A DNA stretch of 64,000 nt from Anabaena azotica FACHB-119 (lineage in GTDB: Bacteria; Cyanobacteriota; Cyanobacteriia; Cyanobacteriales; Nostocaceae). The notes under the pieces are model-generated. The model did not search any database. It had not been told where the DNA came from and worked only from the letters and a program-made list of their open reading frames with translations. Location of the stretch: assembly GCF_014697625.1 (NCBI RefSeq), contig NZ_JACJSG010000018.1:62001-126000 (forward strand). Reading direction: 5' to 3'. Made by a program: the position numbers and the translations under genes. Shown here one piece after another: positions 36,971 to 43,840 of this stretch (position 1 is the first letter of the stretch; each line of letters begins with the position of its first letter).

Positions 36971-37896
36971 TGGGCGGTTCTGGTTCAGACTTTTTAAGTG
37001 AAACTTATAGTCCTAAAGCAATAGCTAGAGAGATTCGTGAAGCAGAAGCTCAAACAAAAAATCAGCAGTTTGAAGTTGAAGTTTCTAGCATGATCGGTTC
37101 ATTATTGGCTCAGTATAATGATCGTGACACTGAAGCAATTAGAAATTATATTAATAATATTAAAGATGCTTTGAATAAGGATATTGAAGGTACTGTCAAT
37201 ATTTTGTTTGGCGGTTCAGTTGCCAAACATACCTATGTTGATGGACTTAGCGACATAGATGCACTTGTGTTGATTGACAAAACTGAGCTTGCAGATAAGT
37301 CACCGAGAGAGGTAAAAGAATACTTTTCTAATAGACTTCAAGAAAGATTTTCTAAACAACCTGAAATAGGTAAATTAGCTGTAACAATTCAATTTAAAAA
37401 TGCAGAGATTCAACTTCTGCCTGCTCTTAAGCAGGAATCAGGCTATAAAATATCAGATTCCACAGGTGAACAATGGTCTGCTATAAAACCTACAGAATTT
37501 ACTGATGTATTAACTAATTTAAACCAGTTGTTAAGCAAGAAACTGATACCGACTATTAAACTTGCTAAATCCATTATCTCTAATCTGCCTAAAAGCCAAC
37601 GCCTAAGTGGTTATCATACAGAATCACTTGCCGTAGAAGTTTTTTCTGAATATAATGGGCAAGCAAGAACTAAAGATATGTTAAAGCATTTTTTCAGTGA
37701 AGCTGCCAGGAAAATACATTATCCGATTAAAGATAAAACAGGTCAATCTACACATGTAGATGATTACCTTGAAGCAGAAAATAGTAAGCGTAGACAAATT
37801 ATTTCTCGTTCTTTAGATAGAATTAGTCGCCGCATGAAAAATGCAGATGGAGCTAATTCAGTTGAGCAATGGCGCGAAATTCTAGATCCTTCCTAA
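36970..37896 (+). CDS. CD-NTase (cGAS/DncV-like nucleotidyltransferase) of CBASS
   Basis: A 308-aa nucleotidyltransferase expected to make a cyclic or linear oligonucleotide messenger after phage infection. The core has GGS at 81-83 and the metal-binding pair Asp95/Asp97 (LSDIDALVLID). The third acidic position is Glu146 (AEIQLLPA), in place of the more usual Asp. The C-terminal half is helical. The N-terminus is notable: Met-Gly-Gly-Ser-Gly-Ser, so removal of Met exposes a flexible glycine. An N-terminal deazaguanine conjugation by Cap9/Cap10 has been described for type IV CBASS cyclases. The ATG overlaps the cap10 stop, with AGGAG upstream. The messenger identity cannot be read from sequence. 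Confidence 0.85.
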   Translation: MGGSGSDFLSETYSPKAIAREIREAEAQTKNQQFEVEVSSMIGSLLAQYNDRDTEAIRNYINNIKDALNKDIEGTVNILFGGSVAKHTYVDGLSDIDALVLIDKTELADKSPREVKEYFSNRLQERFSKQPEIGKLAVTIQFKNAEIQLLPALKQESGYKISDSTGEQWSAIKPTEFTDVLTNLNQLLSKKLIPTIKLAKSIISNLPKSQRLSGYHTESLAVEVFSEYNGQARTKDMLKHFFSEAARKIHYPIKDKTGQSTHVDDYLEAENSKRRQIISRSLDRISRRMKNADGANSVEQWREILDPS

Positions 37897-37908
37897 TACA
37901 TTACAGTT

Positions 37909-38490
37909 ATGGATTTACAAGAACTTGAACATCATTATAGAGTAATCGATATGATGTTATCTATGCATTCCAAATTGAGAGATGATAATCAAAATCTTGC
38001 TTTAACCGTTAACTTGGTTTTGCTAGTTTCATCTGTAATACTTTGCACTTTTGTATTTATAGATCCAGAATTACTTAAATTTTTGAAGATTAATACTCAA
38101 ATATCTCAAATAACTATTGGCTTATGCTCTAATATAGCTTTTGTAATTTCACTGATTGAATTTAGAGTGGATTGGAAACAAAAAGCAGAAAGACATGGCC
38201 AAGCTTGTGAAATTTTAGGTAAATTGAAAGCAGAATGTAGGGGGATTTTAAAATCAAATACTACAGTTGATCCTCAAATAGTAGCAGAACAATGTAGAAG
38301 TTGCGCTCAGATATTAAATACACTTCCTAAAATACCCGACAATAAATTTCCAAGTTTGAAAGCTTACCATAAGACCAAGATTGAACTAAGTAAAATAATT
38401 GATTTACATCCAGGCATACCCGTTTGGATATTAAGAATAACCTTGATATATCATAGCTTTAAAAAACTTTTTTCAAGGCAGAACCCATAA
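37909..38490 (+). CDS. SLATT two-helix membrane protein, probable CBASS effector
   Basis: A 193-aa protein with two transmembrane helices (about 30-50, LALTVNLVLLVSSVILCTFV, and 67-84, ITIGLCSNIAFVISLIEF). A cytosolic helical region with WKQKAERHGQACEILGKLKAE follows, the usual look of the SLATT family. SLATT proteins are predicted pore-forming effectors often paired with SMODS nucleotidyltransferases. It begins 12 bases after the CD-NTase and ends the operon. The likely role is membrane disruption when the nucleotide signal is bound. No other effector (nuclease, phospholipase) is in the operon. Confidence 0.8.
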   Translation: MDLQELEHHYRVIDMMLSMHSKLRDDNQNLALTVNLVLLVSSVILCTFVFIDPELLKFLKINTQISQITIGLCSNIAFVISLIEFRVDWKQKAERHGQACEILGKLKAECRGILKSNTTVDPQIVAEQCRSCAQILNTLPKIPDNKFPSLKAYHKTKIELSKIIDLHPGIPVWILRITLIYHSFKKLFSRQNP

Positions 38491-38536
38491 ATAGCAATTA
38501 AATACCTAATTTAAGTTATGAAGTATTTTACCTTAT

Positions 38537-38569
38537 AGATACCCAACTTCTTAAATAAGTAGGGTATCT
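38537..38569. repeat. Hairpin downstream of the CBASS operon
   Basis: AGATACCCAACTT pairs with AAGTAGGGTATCT (one mismatch) around CTTAAAT. It begins 46 bases after the effector stop and may end the operon transcript, although no T run follows. The ACCCAACTTCTTAAATAAGT core is the kind of palindrome dispersed through cyanobacterial genomes. Confidence 0.55.
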
Positions 38570-38616
38570 GAGCGCCCCCAACCTATTATGTTTGAACGCA
38601 ACTTAGTCTTGTAGAG

Positions 38617-38726
38617 AGCGTTATACCAATTCTCTGTAACAATGCACTTAATAAAATCTTGCGCCTTTGCGTGAGCTTAACAGATCAAATATTAAGTGCA
38701 ACTTCATGGAGAGATGGTATTACGCT
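38617..38726. mobile_element. 110-bp MITE-like element with 37-bp imperfect terminal inverted repeats
   Basis: The left arm at 38617-38653 (AGCGTTATACCAATTCTC...GCACTTAATA) and the right arm at 38690-38726 (inverted AGCGTAATACCATCTCTC...GCACTTAATA) match over most of 37 bases. The centre is about 36 bases and non-coding. No clear target duplication is visible. Similar ends (GTTATACCATTTC and GAATTGGTATTAC) appear near 63898-63993. It sits between the CBASS operon and the toxin-antitoxin genes. Confidence 0.6.
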
Positions 38727-38730
38727 ATCA

Positions 38731-38773
38731 CTAACCCACCAAAGTCATAACTCCCGTGCAAATGGTGGGTTAG
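38731..38773. repeat. Perfect 11-bp inverted repeat
   Basis: CTAACCCACCA at 38731-38741 and TGGTGGGTTAG at 38763-38773 could form a hairpin with a 21-base loop. A related half-site, GCCTAATCCACCC, follows at about 38817. Confidence 0.55.
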
Positions 38774-38897
38774 GCGCAAAACTGGAAATCTGCATCTTGA
38801 CGACATGAGCCTGTGCGCCTAATCCACCCTACTAGGTTTTGCATAATTTATAATAAAATAGCTATTCTCTTCAATTTAGAATTTAAAGTTATTCATA

Positions 38898-39119
38898 ATG
38901 CTGCAAATCATCAAAGCAACCTGTACCAACGGTGAACTTGTTTTAAGTGAAAAACTTAGTTCCGAATTAGAAGGAAAAACTCTACAAATTATGTTTATTG
39001 AAACCAGCGAACCTAATCAAGCAATAGATTCTCAAGCATTAAAAATAGAACAATTTTTAGAACGAGTTAATAACTACTCATTTCTATTACCCGCAGATTA
39101 CAAGTTTAACCGAGAATAA
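38898..39119 (+). CDS. Antitoxin-like small protein, partner toxin truncated
   Basis: A 73-aa protein starting MLQIIKATCTNGELVLSEKL, the beta-rich start seen in small antitoxins of PIN-toxin pairs, with a helical C-terminal toxin-binding half (ALKIEQFLERV). It lies five bases before a PIN-domain fragment. Since that toxin is cut short, this may be an orphan antitoxin. The exact family is not certain. Confidence 0.6.
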   Translation: MLQIIKATCTNGELVLSEKLSSELEGKTLQIMFIETSEPNQAIDSQALKIEQFLERVNNYSFLLPADYKFNRE

Positions 39120-39123
39120 ATTT

Positions 39124-39336
39124 ATGACAGGTAAGATTTTTCTCGATAGTAATCTCTGGATTTATCTCTATGCTCAAAATGCGCCCGAAAAATCCCAAAA
39201 AGTTGCAGAAATCATCAAAAATAATTATTCACTACTGCTAGTTAGCACTCAGGTTTTGGGTGAATTATTTCATGTTTTAACCAGGAAAAAATTAACCTCT
39301 ACAACAGAGGCGATCGCAATCATAATAATCAGCTAA
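39124..39336 (+). pseudogene. Truncated PIN-domain toxin (VapC-like)
   Basis: Only 70 aa remain of a protein that is normally about 130-140 aa. The N-terminal acidic site is intact (IFLDSNLWIYL, Asp8), as is the second (STQVLGELFHVL, Glu). The frame then ends at IIIIS without the C-terminal Asp residues needed for RNase activity. The following 150 bases hold no continuation in any frame that I can find, pointing to a deletion rather than a frameshift. Confidence 0.65.
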
Positions 39337-39492
39337 TAGAGAATAAAGTAAGAATCATAAATCCATTTATTGGATTTTATATATTATTATTTATCCCAAG
39401 CATCACCAACATAAATAGTTTTTTGACTTGCAATGGCATAAAATGGCAAAAACTGCCATAATATATAAAGACAGATTTAGGAACTACCTCTG

Positions 39493-39756
39493 ATGACAAG
39501 TATCAATATTTCCTTACCTGACACAATGCGAGCCTACGTAGAAGAACAGGTTGCTCAAGGTGGTTACAGCAGCGTCAGCGAATATTTTCGTGAATTAGTA
39601 CGACAAGACCAAAAGCAGAGAGCGAAGGAACGTTTAGAAACTATGCTGCTGGAGGGGTTAAACTCTGGAGATGCAACAGAAATGACTACTCAAGACTGGG
39701 AAGATATCCGTCAAGCAGTACGCGAGAGAATTAGCAAACGTCAAGGTACAGTTTAA
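39493..39756 (+). CDS. parD: ParD-type antitoxin
   Basis: An 87-aa ribbon-helix-helix antitoxin: MTSINISLPDTMRAYVEEQV, then GGYSSVSEYFRELVRQDQ, the classic ParD/CC2985 signature. The C-terminal half wraps the toxin. Its stop overlaps the ATG of the parE-like gene by one base, so the two are translationally coupled. ParD proteins usually repress their own promoter. Confidence 0.88.
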   Translation: MTSINISLPDTMRAYVEEQVAQGGYSSVSEYFRELVRQDQKQRAKERLETMLLEGLNSGDATEMTTQDWEDIRQAVRERISKRQGTV

Positions 39757-40085
39757 TGGTGATGTTTGCAATTAAAAAACGACCTCAAGCTATACGAGAT
39801 TTAATAGACTTAGCAACCTACATAGCACAAGATAATTTAGATGTTTCAGACCGCTTTTTAGCAGCAGCCGAAGCAACATTTAAACAATTAGCAAAAACTC
39901 CAGGTATAGGAAGAATTTGTCAATTTGTTCATCCCAGCCTAACAGAGATTCGACAAATATCTATTAAAGGATTTAACAAGTATCTCATCTTTTACCGCAT
40001 CACTGAATCGGAAGTTGATATTCTTCGAGTAATTCATGGTGCAAGAGATATTGAAGCAATATTTAATGAAGATTTAGAGCTATAG
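39756..40085 (+). CDS. parE: ParE/RelE-superfamily toxin
   Basis: A 109-aa toxin with the ParE fold: KRPQAIRDLIDLATYIAQDN, FKQLAKTPGIGR and the C-terminal strands FNKYLIFYRITE and VDILRVIHGARD. Gyrase poisoning is the usual ParE activity. An internal ATG at 39762 is an alternative start. The last 111 bases plus 25 bases of 3' flank are duplicated at 40925-41060. Confidence 0.87.
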   Translation: MVMFAIKKRPQAIRDLIDLATYIAQDNLDVSDRFLAAAEATFKQLAKTPGIGRICQFVHPSLTEIRQISIKGFNKYLIFYRITESEVDILRVIHGARDIEAIFNEDLEL

Positions 40086-40159
40086 TTACTACTATTATAA
40101 TGTTGGCTCTCATTGAGCAAAGGCAAACTTACTGCGAATTACTACACAAGGAGAGAAGC

Positions 40160-40519
40160 ATGAGTAATACTCAAGGGTTGGTTCACTTAAATCTAGACTT
40201 ATCGCCTGAACTCGACCAGATATTAGAAGAGTTAACAAAAAAGTTAGGCGGAAGTAAAAATGATGTGCTGCGTCAAGCCATAGCATTAATGCAAATCATG
40301 GTAATAGCTAAAGAACAAACTCAGAGTTTAGGTATTCCTGAAGCAGAAAAATTAATAGCTAACGAAATTATAACACCGCCTAAAACAGCAACAGCCACTC
40401 ACCCATTAGACAACTTTATAGAAACCTTTGGTGTTTGGGAAGATGAACGCACATCAGAAGAAATTATCGAAGATATCTATAATAGCCGTACTATTTCTAA
40501 CACTGATTATAGCCTGTGA
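40160..40519 (+). CDS. Ribbon-helix-helix antitoxin of a PIN toxin
   Basis: A 119-aa protein starting at the ATG at 40160, which has AAGGAG seven bases upstream; the open frame extends 20 codons earlier into the parE 3' flank. LNLDLSPELDQILEELTKKL and GGSKNDVLRQAIALM form a CopG-like ribbon-helix-helix. The acidic C-terminus (WEDERTSEEIIEDIY) is suited to neutralising a toxin. It overlaps the PIN gene by four bases (GTGA). Confidence 0.75.
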   Translation: MSNTQGLVHLNLDLSPELDQILEELTKKLGGSKNDVLRQAIALMQIMVIAKEQTQSLGIPEAEKLIANEIITPPKTATATHPLDNFIETFGVWEDERTSEEIIEDIYNSRTISNTDYSL

Positions 40520-40917
40520 CTTACTTACTTGATACAGATACCTGCATATATTGGTTGCGAGATAGATTTTCTGTCAGAGCAAAAGTTAGGGAAATAGGCT
40601 GGAATCAGATTGTTATTTGCGTCATTACTGCTGCTGAACTATACTATGGTGCATATAATTCTAGCCGAGTACAAGAAAATTTAACTCTTGCAGAAGAATT
40701 TATTAAAAATTTACCAGTCATACCACTAAGCAATAATAGTATCAAAATTTTTGGAGAGTTAAAAACCGAACTCCGCAAAAGTGGACAACCAATAGGTGAT
40801 TTTGATTTATTAATTGCTAGTGTTGCCCTTACTGAAAGCTATATTTTAGTGACTAATAATACTCGTCATTATAGCCGTATAAACGGGTTGAAATTAGAAA
40901 ATTGGACTTTATCATAA
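40516..40917 (+). CDS. vapC: VapC-type PIN-domain toxin
   Basis: A 133-aa RNase toxin starting with GTG: TYLLDTDTCIYWLR (first Asp), VITAAELYYGA (Glu), and IGDFDLLIASVAL plus LVTNNTRHYSRI with the later acidic residues. All PIN active-site positions seem intact. VapC toxins cleave tRNA or rRNA. It is coupled to the preceding antitoxin gene. The pair lies between two 136-bp direct repeats. Confidence 0.87.
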   Translation: MTYLLDTDTCIYWLRDRFSVRAKVREIGWNQIVICVITAAELYYGAYNSSRVQENLTLAEEFIKNLPVIPLSNNSIKIFGELKTELRKSGQPIGDFDLLIASVALTESYILVTNNTRHYSRINGLKLENWTLS

Positions 40918-40924
40918 TGCTTCT

Positions 40925-41060
40925 AACAAGAATCTCATCTTTTACCGGATCACTGAATCAGAAGTTGATATTCTCCGAGTAATTCATCGTGCAAGCGATA
41001 TTGAAGCAATATTTAATGAAGATTGAGAACTATAGTTATTACTATTATAATGTTGGCTCT
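40925..41060 (+). repeat. 136-bp direct repeat of the parE 3' end
   Basis: This segment matches 39975-40110 with about nine differences. It contains the last 36 codons of parE (with an early TGA) and the bases after its stop, up to TTGGCTCT. No start is present, so it is a relic. The two copies bracket the RHH-PIN pair. Confidence 0.9.
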
Positions 41061-41476
41061 AATATGTAGATAGCCTAGCCTGCTTGATAGAATGCAAGGA
41101 GACTTCTCAAGAGGTTAATATAGAAGCGATCGCCAAACTACGCAATCAACTACTCAGAAGACCAGCCGCAGCTATTGGTAGCGTATTTAGCCCTTTTAAA
41201 TAATTGTGTCCACCTACTTATTATCCATAGGGGCGTACAGCTAGCTGTGCGCCCTACAAATAATCGATGTGTTGCAAATATTTTTTGAATTGCTATTACT
41301 TAATTTGGGCAAATTGTTATTAGCAGTAGCCACATAAGTCAAGATATGGATGAATCATAAAATTTTTATCGCCAGCAACTTTTCAGCCTGTCCCCTATCA
41401 AAATATTAAGCAGCATAATTTGACGATGTAATATCAATTGACATCGTTGATTAAGCAGACAAGATTTTGCTGCTAT
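41061..41476. other. Intergenic region with coding-like debris
   Basis: Around 41090-41203 a frame without a start ends ...IAKLRNQLLRRPAAAIGSVFSPFK, which looks like the tail of a decayed gene; I do not recognise it. The remainder, to the minE stop, is AT-rich with no clear feature. Confidence 0.35.
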
Positions 41477-41767
41477 TTAAGGTGTTTCGTCGGAGCCGGG
41501 TAGCTCTGGTTTTACCCGACGAATGGGTAAGTTAGCAATCAAGGCGGTGGTTCTTTGATTGCTCTCTAAGGCAAACTCTAGACCCTCTGCTTCTACTTCT
41601 ACATAGCGACAGACGATATCTAAAATCTCCTTCCGCATTTTTTCCAGAGTTTCCGGGTCTAAGCCGGCGCGGTCGTGGGCGATGACAACTTGCAAACGCC
41701 GTTTGACTTGAGAACGGCTGGTGTCAGAACCACGTAAAAAAAGTTTGTCTATTAATTCGATGATCAT
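41477..41767 (-). CDS. minE: Cell division topological specificity factor MinE
   Basis: A 96-aa MinE. The MinD-interacting part is present as SRSQVKRRLQVVIAHDRAGL, and the dimer-forming topological domain as LEKMRKEILDIVCRYVEVE and ALESNQRTTALIANLPI. It stimulates MinD ATPase and drives Min oscillation that places the division site. It is last in the minC-minD-minE cluster, 32 bases after minD. Confidence 0.95.
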   Translation of the reverse strand: MIIELIDKLFLRGSDTSRSQVKRRLQVVIAHDRAGLDPETLEKMRKEILDIVCRYVEVEAEGLEFALESNQRTTALIANLPIRRVKPELPGSDETP

Positions 41768-41799
41768 TGCGGATAAGTATGCAGAGATTGGAATGTTGG

Positions 41800-42606
41800 T
41801 TACACAATCTTAGTCCAAAATAACCTTCGCAGACGAGCAAAGATGCTATCGTGGGGTGCGTCAAGGTCGAGAAATTCCACTGTTTCTCCTTCTAATCTGC
41901 GGGCTATATTCTCAAAGGCTACGGCTGCTAGAGATGGGGTATCGTTTAATACCAGAGGTTCGCCGCGATTGGTGGAGACAATTACACGTTCGTCATCGGG
42001 GAGTACGCCAATTAAGGGGATCGCCAACAGTTCTTGGACATCCTGAACTGACATCATATCGTTAGCCCGTACCATTGCTGGTCTGATGCGGTTAATGATC
42101 AGGTGGACGCGCTTCACGCCTTGGGCTTCGAGTAAGCCGACTACTCTGTCAGCATCACGGACGGCGGAAATTTCCGGGGTGGTGACGATGAGGGCTTCTT
42201 TGGCTGGGGCGATCGCATTTTTAAAGCCGTTCTCGATCCCGGCTGGGCTATCGATGATGACGTACTGGTACTTCTGCGCTAGGGCGTTGACCAGTAACTT
42301 CATTTGTTCCGGCGTTACCGCGTCTTTTGTCCGGTTTTGGGCTGCTGGTAAGAGGACAAGGTTTGGCTGGCGCTTATCTTTGACTAATGCTTGTTCTAAG
42401 CGACATTCTCTAGATAGGACTTCTACCGCCGTGTAAACGATGCGGTTTTCTAGCCCCAATAGCAAATCCAAATTCCTCAGACCAAAATCCGCATCGACTA
42501 GGGCGACTTGACGACCCACTTTGGCTAAGGCCATCCCCAAGTTTGCCGAAACTGTAGTTTTACCCACCCCTCCCTTACCGGAGGTAATTACGATAATGCG
42601 CGTCAT
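41800..42606 (-). CDS. minD: Septum site-determining ATPase MinD
   Basis: A 268-aa ParA-family ATPase. The deviant Walker A is SGKGGVGKTT at about 9-18, switch I VDADFGLRNLDLLLG and Walker B YVIIDSPAGIE. The C-terminal amphipathic membrane-targeting helix is visible as SIFARLRRLFW. It recruits MinC to the membrane to block misplaced FtsZ rings. The gene lies between minC and minE on the same strand. Confidence 0.96.
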   Translation of the reverse strand: MTRIIVITSGKGGVGKTTVSANLGMALAKVGRQVALVDADFGLRNLDLLLGLENRIVYTAVEVLSRECRLEQALVKDKRQPNLVLLPAAQNRTKDAVTPEQMKLLVNALAQKYQYVIIDSPAGIENGFKNAIAPAKEALIVTTPEISAVRDADRVVGLLEAQGVKRVHLIINRIRPAMVRANDMMSVQDVQELLAIPLIGVLPDDERVIVSTNRGEPLVLNDTPSLAAVAFENIARRLEGETVEFLDLDAPHDSIFARLRRLFWTKIV

Positions 42607-42651
42607 GATAACTATGTGCAGGATTTATGGTTAGATAAATATATTAAATAT

Positions 42652-43761
42652 TTATGGTGTTTGGTTGATCTTACTTATTTGCTGTCGGGAAAAATCAGTA
42701 GTCCTGACGATGCGTATCCCTTGAGCAGTAATGTGTGCTACTTCAGGATAGAACTGCATCGGTGATTTTTCTGGCGCTCTAGCTACAGCATCAGCGATCC
42801 GCAATTGGGTTGGTTCCATTTGCAAGGCCATGATTAGACATTCACGATTACCCGCAGCCCCAGCATGAGCAATTCCCCGCATACGACCCCACACCAAAAT
42901 ATCCCCATCTGCCACTACGATACCACCTGGATTGATATCTCCCAATAAAATTACTGTACCTGGATGGCGTATTTCTACTCCAGAACGGATGGTCATTTCC
43001 AGATAAAGCGCGTCGGCTTGGGGTGTAGAAGATGCTTTTGATTCGGAACTGAGGACAGTTTCTGGTTGTAATTGTTCTACAGAATAACCAGATATGACAG
43101 CCGCGATCGCAGTTTGTCGCCTACTGGTGGCGACAGATTTGAGTTGCAGTTGCACTTCGCTAAAGGTTTCAGCGAGTTGTTGCAGTTGTCTACCATCTAG
43201 GAGGCGGTCATAAGCTACTAGATGTACGGATGTGTTCCGACTACGCAGGCGATCGCCTGCATTTAAGCGGAACTTTAATTGTTGCCAAATCTCAGCCCAA
43301 GTAAATTCTGTAGCAGGTAATTGTAATTCTGTAGGTAAAATTACTAATAGTCTTCCTGCCTCAGTTTTTAATTGCACTTGGATGTTATTCTTGACTTTAT
43401 TCTGGGCGATCGGCTCAGGAGCGTCCAGGCTCAACAAACTAAAATCAGTTTCTACCTCTTGTGTCTCCTGAGAATTGGGTTCTAAATTTAAATCTAAGTC
43501 GAGGTTAAGTAAGTTGATCTGTGTCGGGGCAGAATTTGTCTGCTCATCTACAATTGAGGTATCCGACTCAACCTCAATCACTTCAGAATTTGATTTTAAA
43601 TACTGAAGCACAGAATCTAGCTCCGCATCAGGAATTACAGAGTTAGATTCTGCATCAGTTGGTGCAGAATTTGACTCTGAATTGACAACGGTAGAATTAT
43701 ACTCTGCATCTGAAAATGCAGAATTTGACCCTAAATTGGGGATGGCAGAATCAGAAGTCAT
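42652..43761 (-). CDS. minC: Septum site-determining protein MinC with long N-terminal extension
   Basis: A 369-aa division inhibitor, longer than typical MinC (about 230-270). The C-terminal beta-helix that binds MinD is clear: VRSGVEIRHPGTVILLGDIN, GGIVVADGDILVWGRMRGIAHAGA. The middle (about 120-240) is the FtsZ-inhibiting half. The first 110 residues are acidic and Ser/Asn-rich with repeated SNS and DAE pieces, and have no fold I can recognise. I use the ATG at 43761; the frame opens at a TTG seven codons earlier. It is the first gene of the min cluster. Confidence 0.9.
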   Translation of the reverse strand: MTSDSAIPNLGSNSAFSDAEYNSTVVNSESNSAPTDAESNSVIPDAELDSVLQYLKSNSEVIEVESDTSIVDEQTNSAPTQINLLNLDLDLNLEPNSQETQEVETDFSLLSLDAPEPIAQNKVKNNIQVQLKTEAGRLLVILPTELQLPATEFTWAEIWQQLKFRLNAGDRLRSRNTSVHLVAYDRLLDGRQLQQLAETFSEVQLQLKSVATSRRQTAIAAVISGYSVEQLQPETVLSSESKASSTPQADALYLEMTIRSGVEIRHPGTVILLGDINPGGIVVADGDILVWGRMRGIAHAGAAGNRECLIMALQMEPTQLRIADAVARAPEKSPMQFYPEVAHITAQGIRIVRTTDFSRQQISKINQTP

Positions 43762-43840
43762 GCAGTACCAGCCAAAAGACAAGGGACAGACCCAGTAATT
43801 ACCAATATTAAACTAGTTACTAATTACATCAACATTTTAC

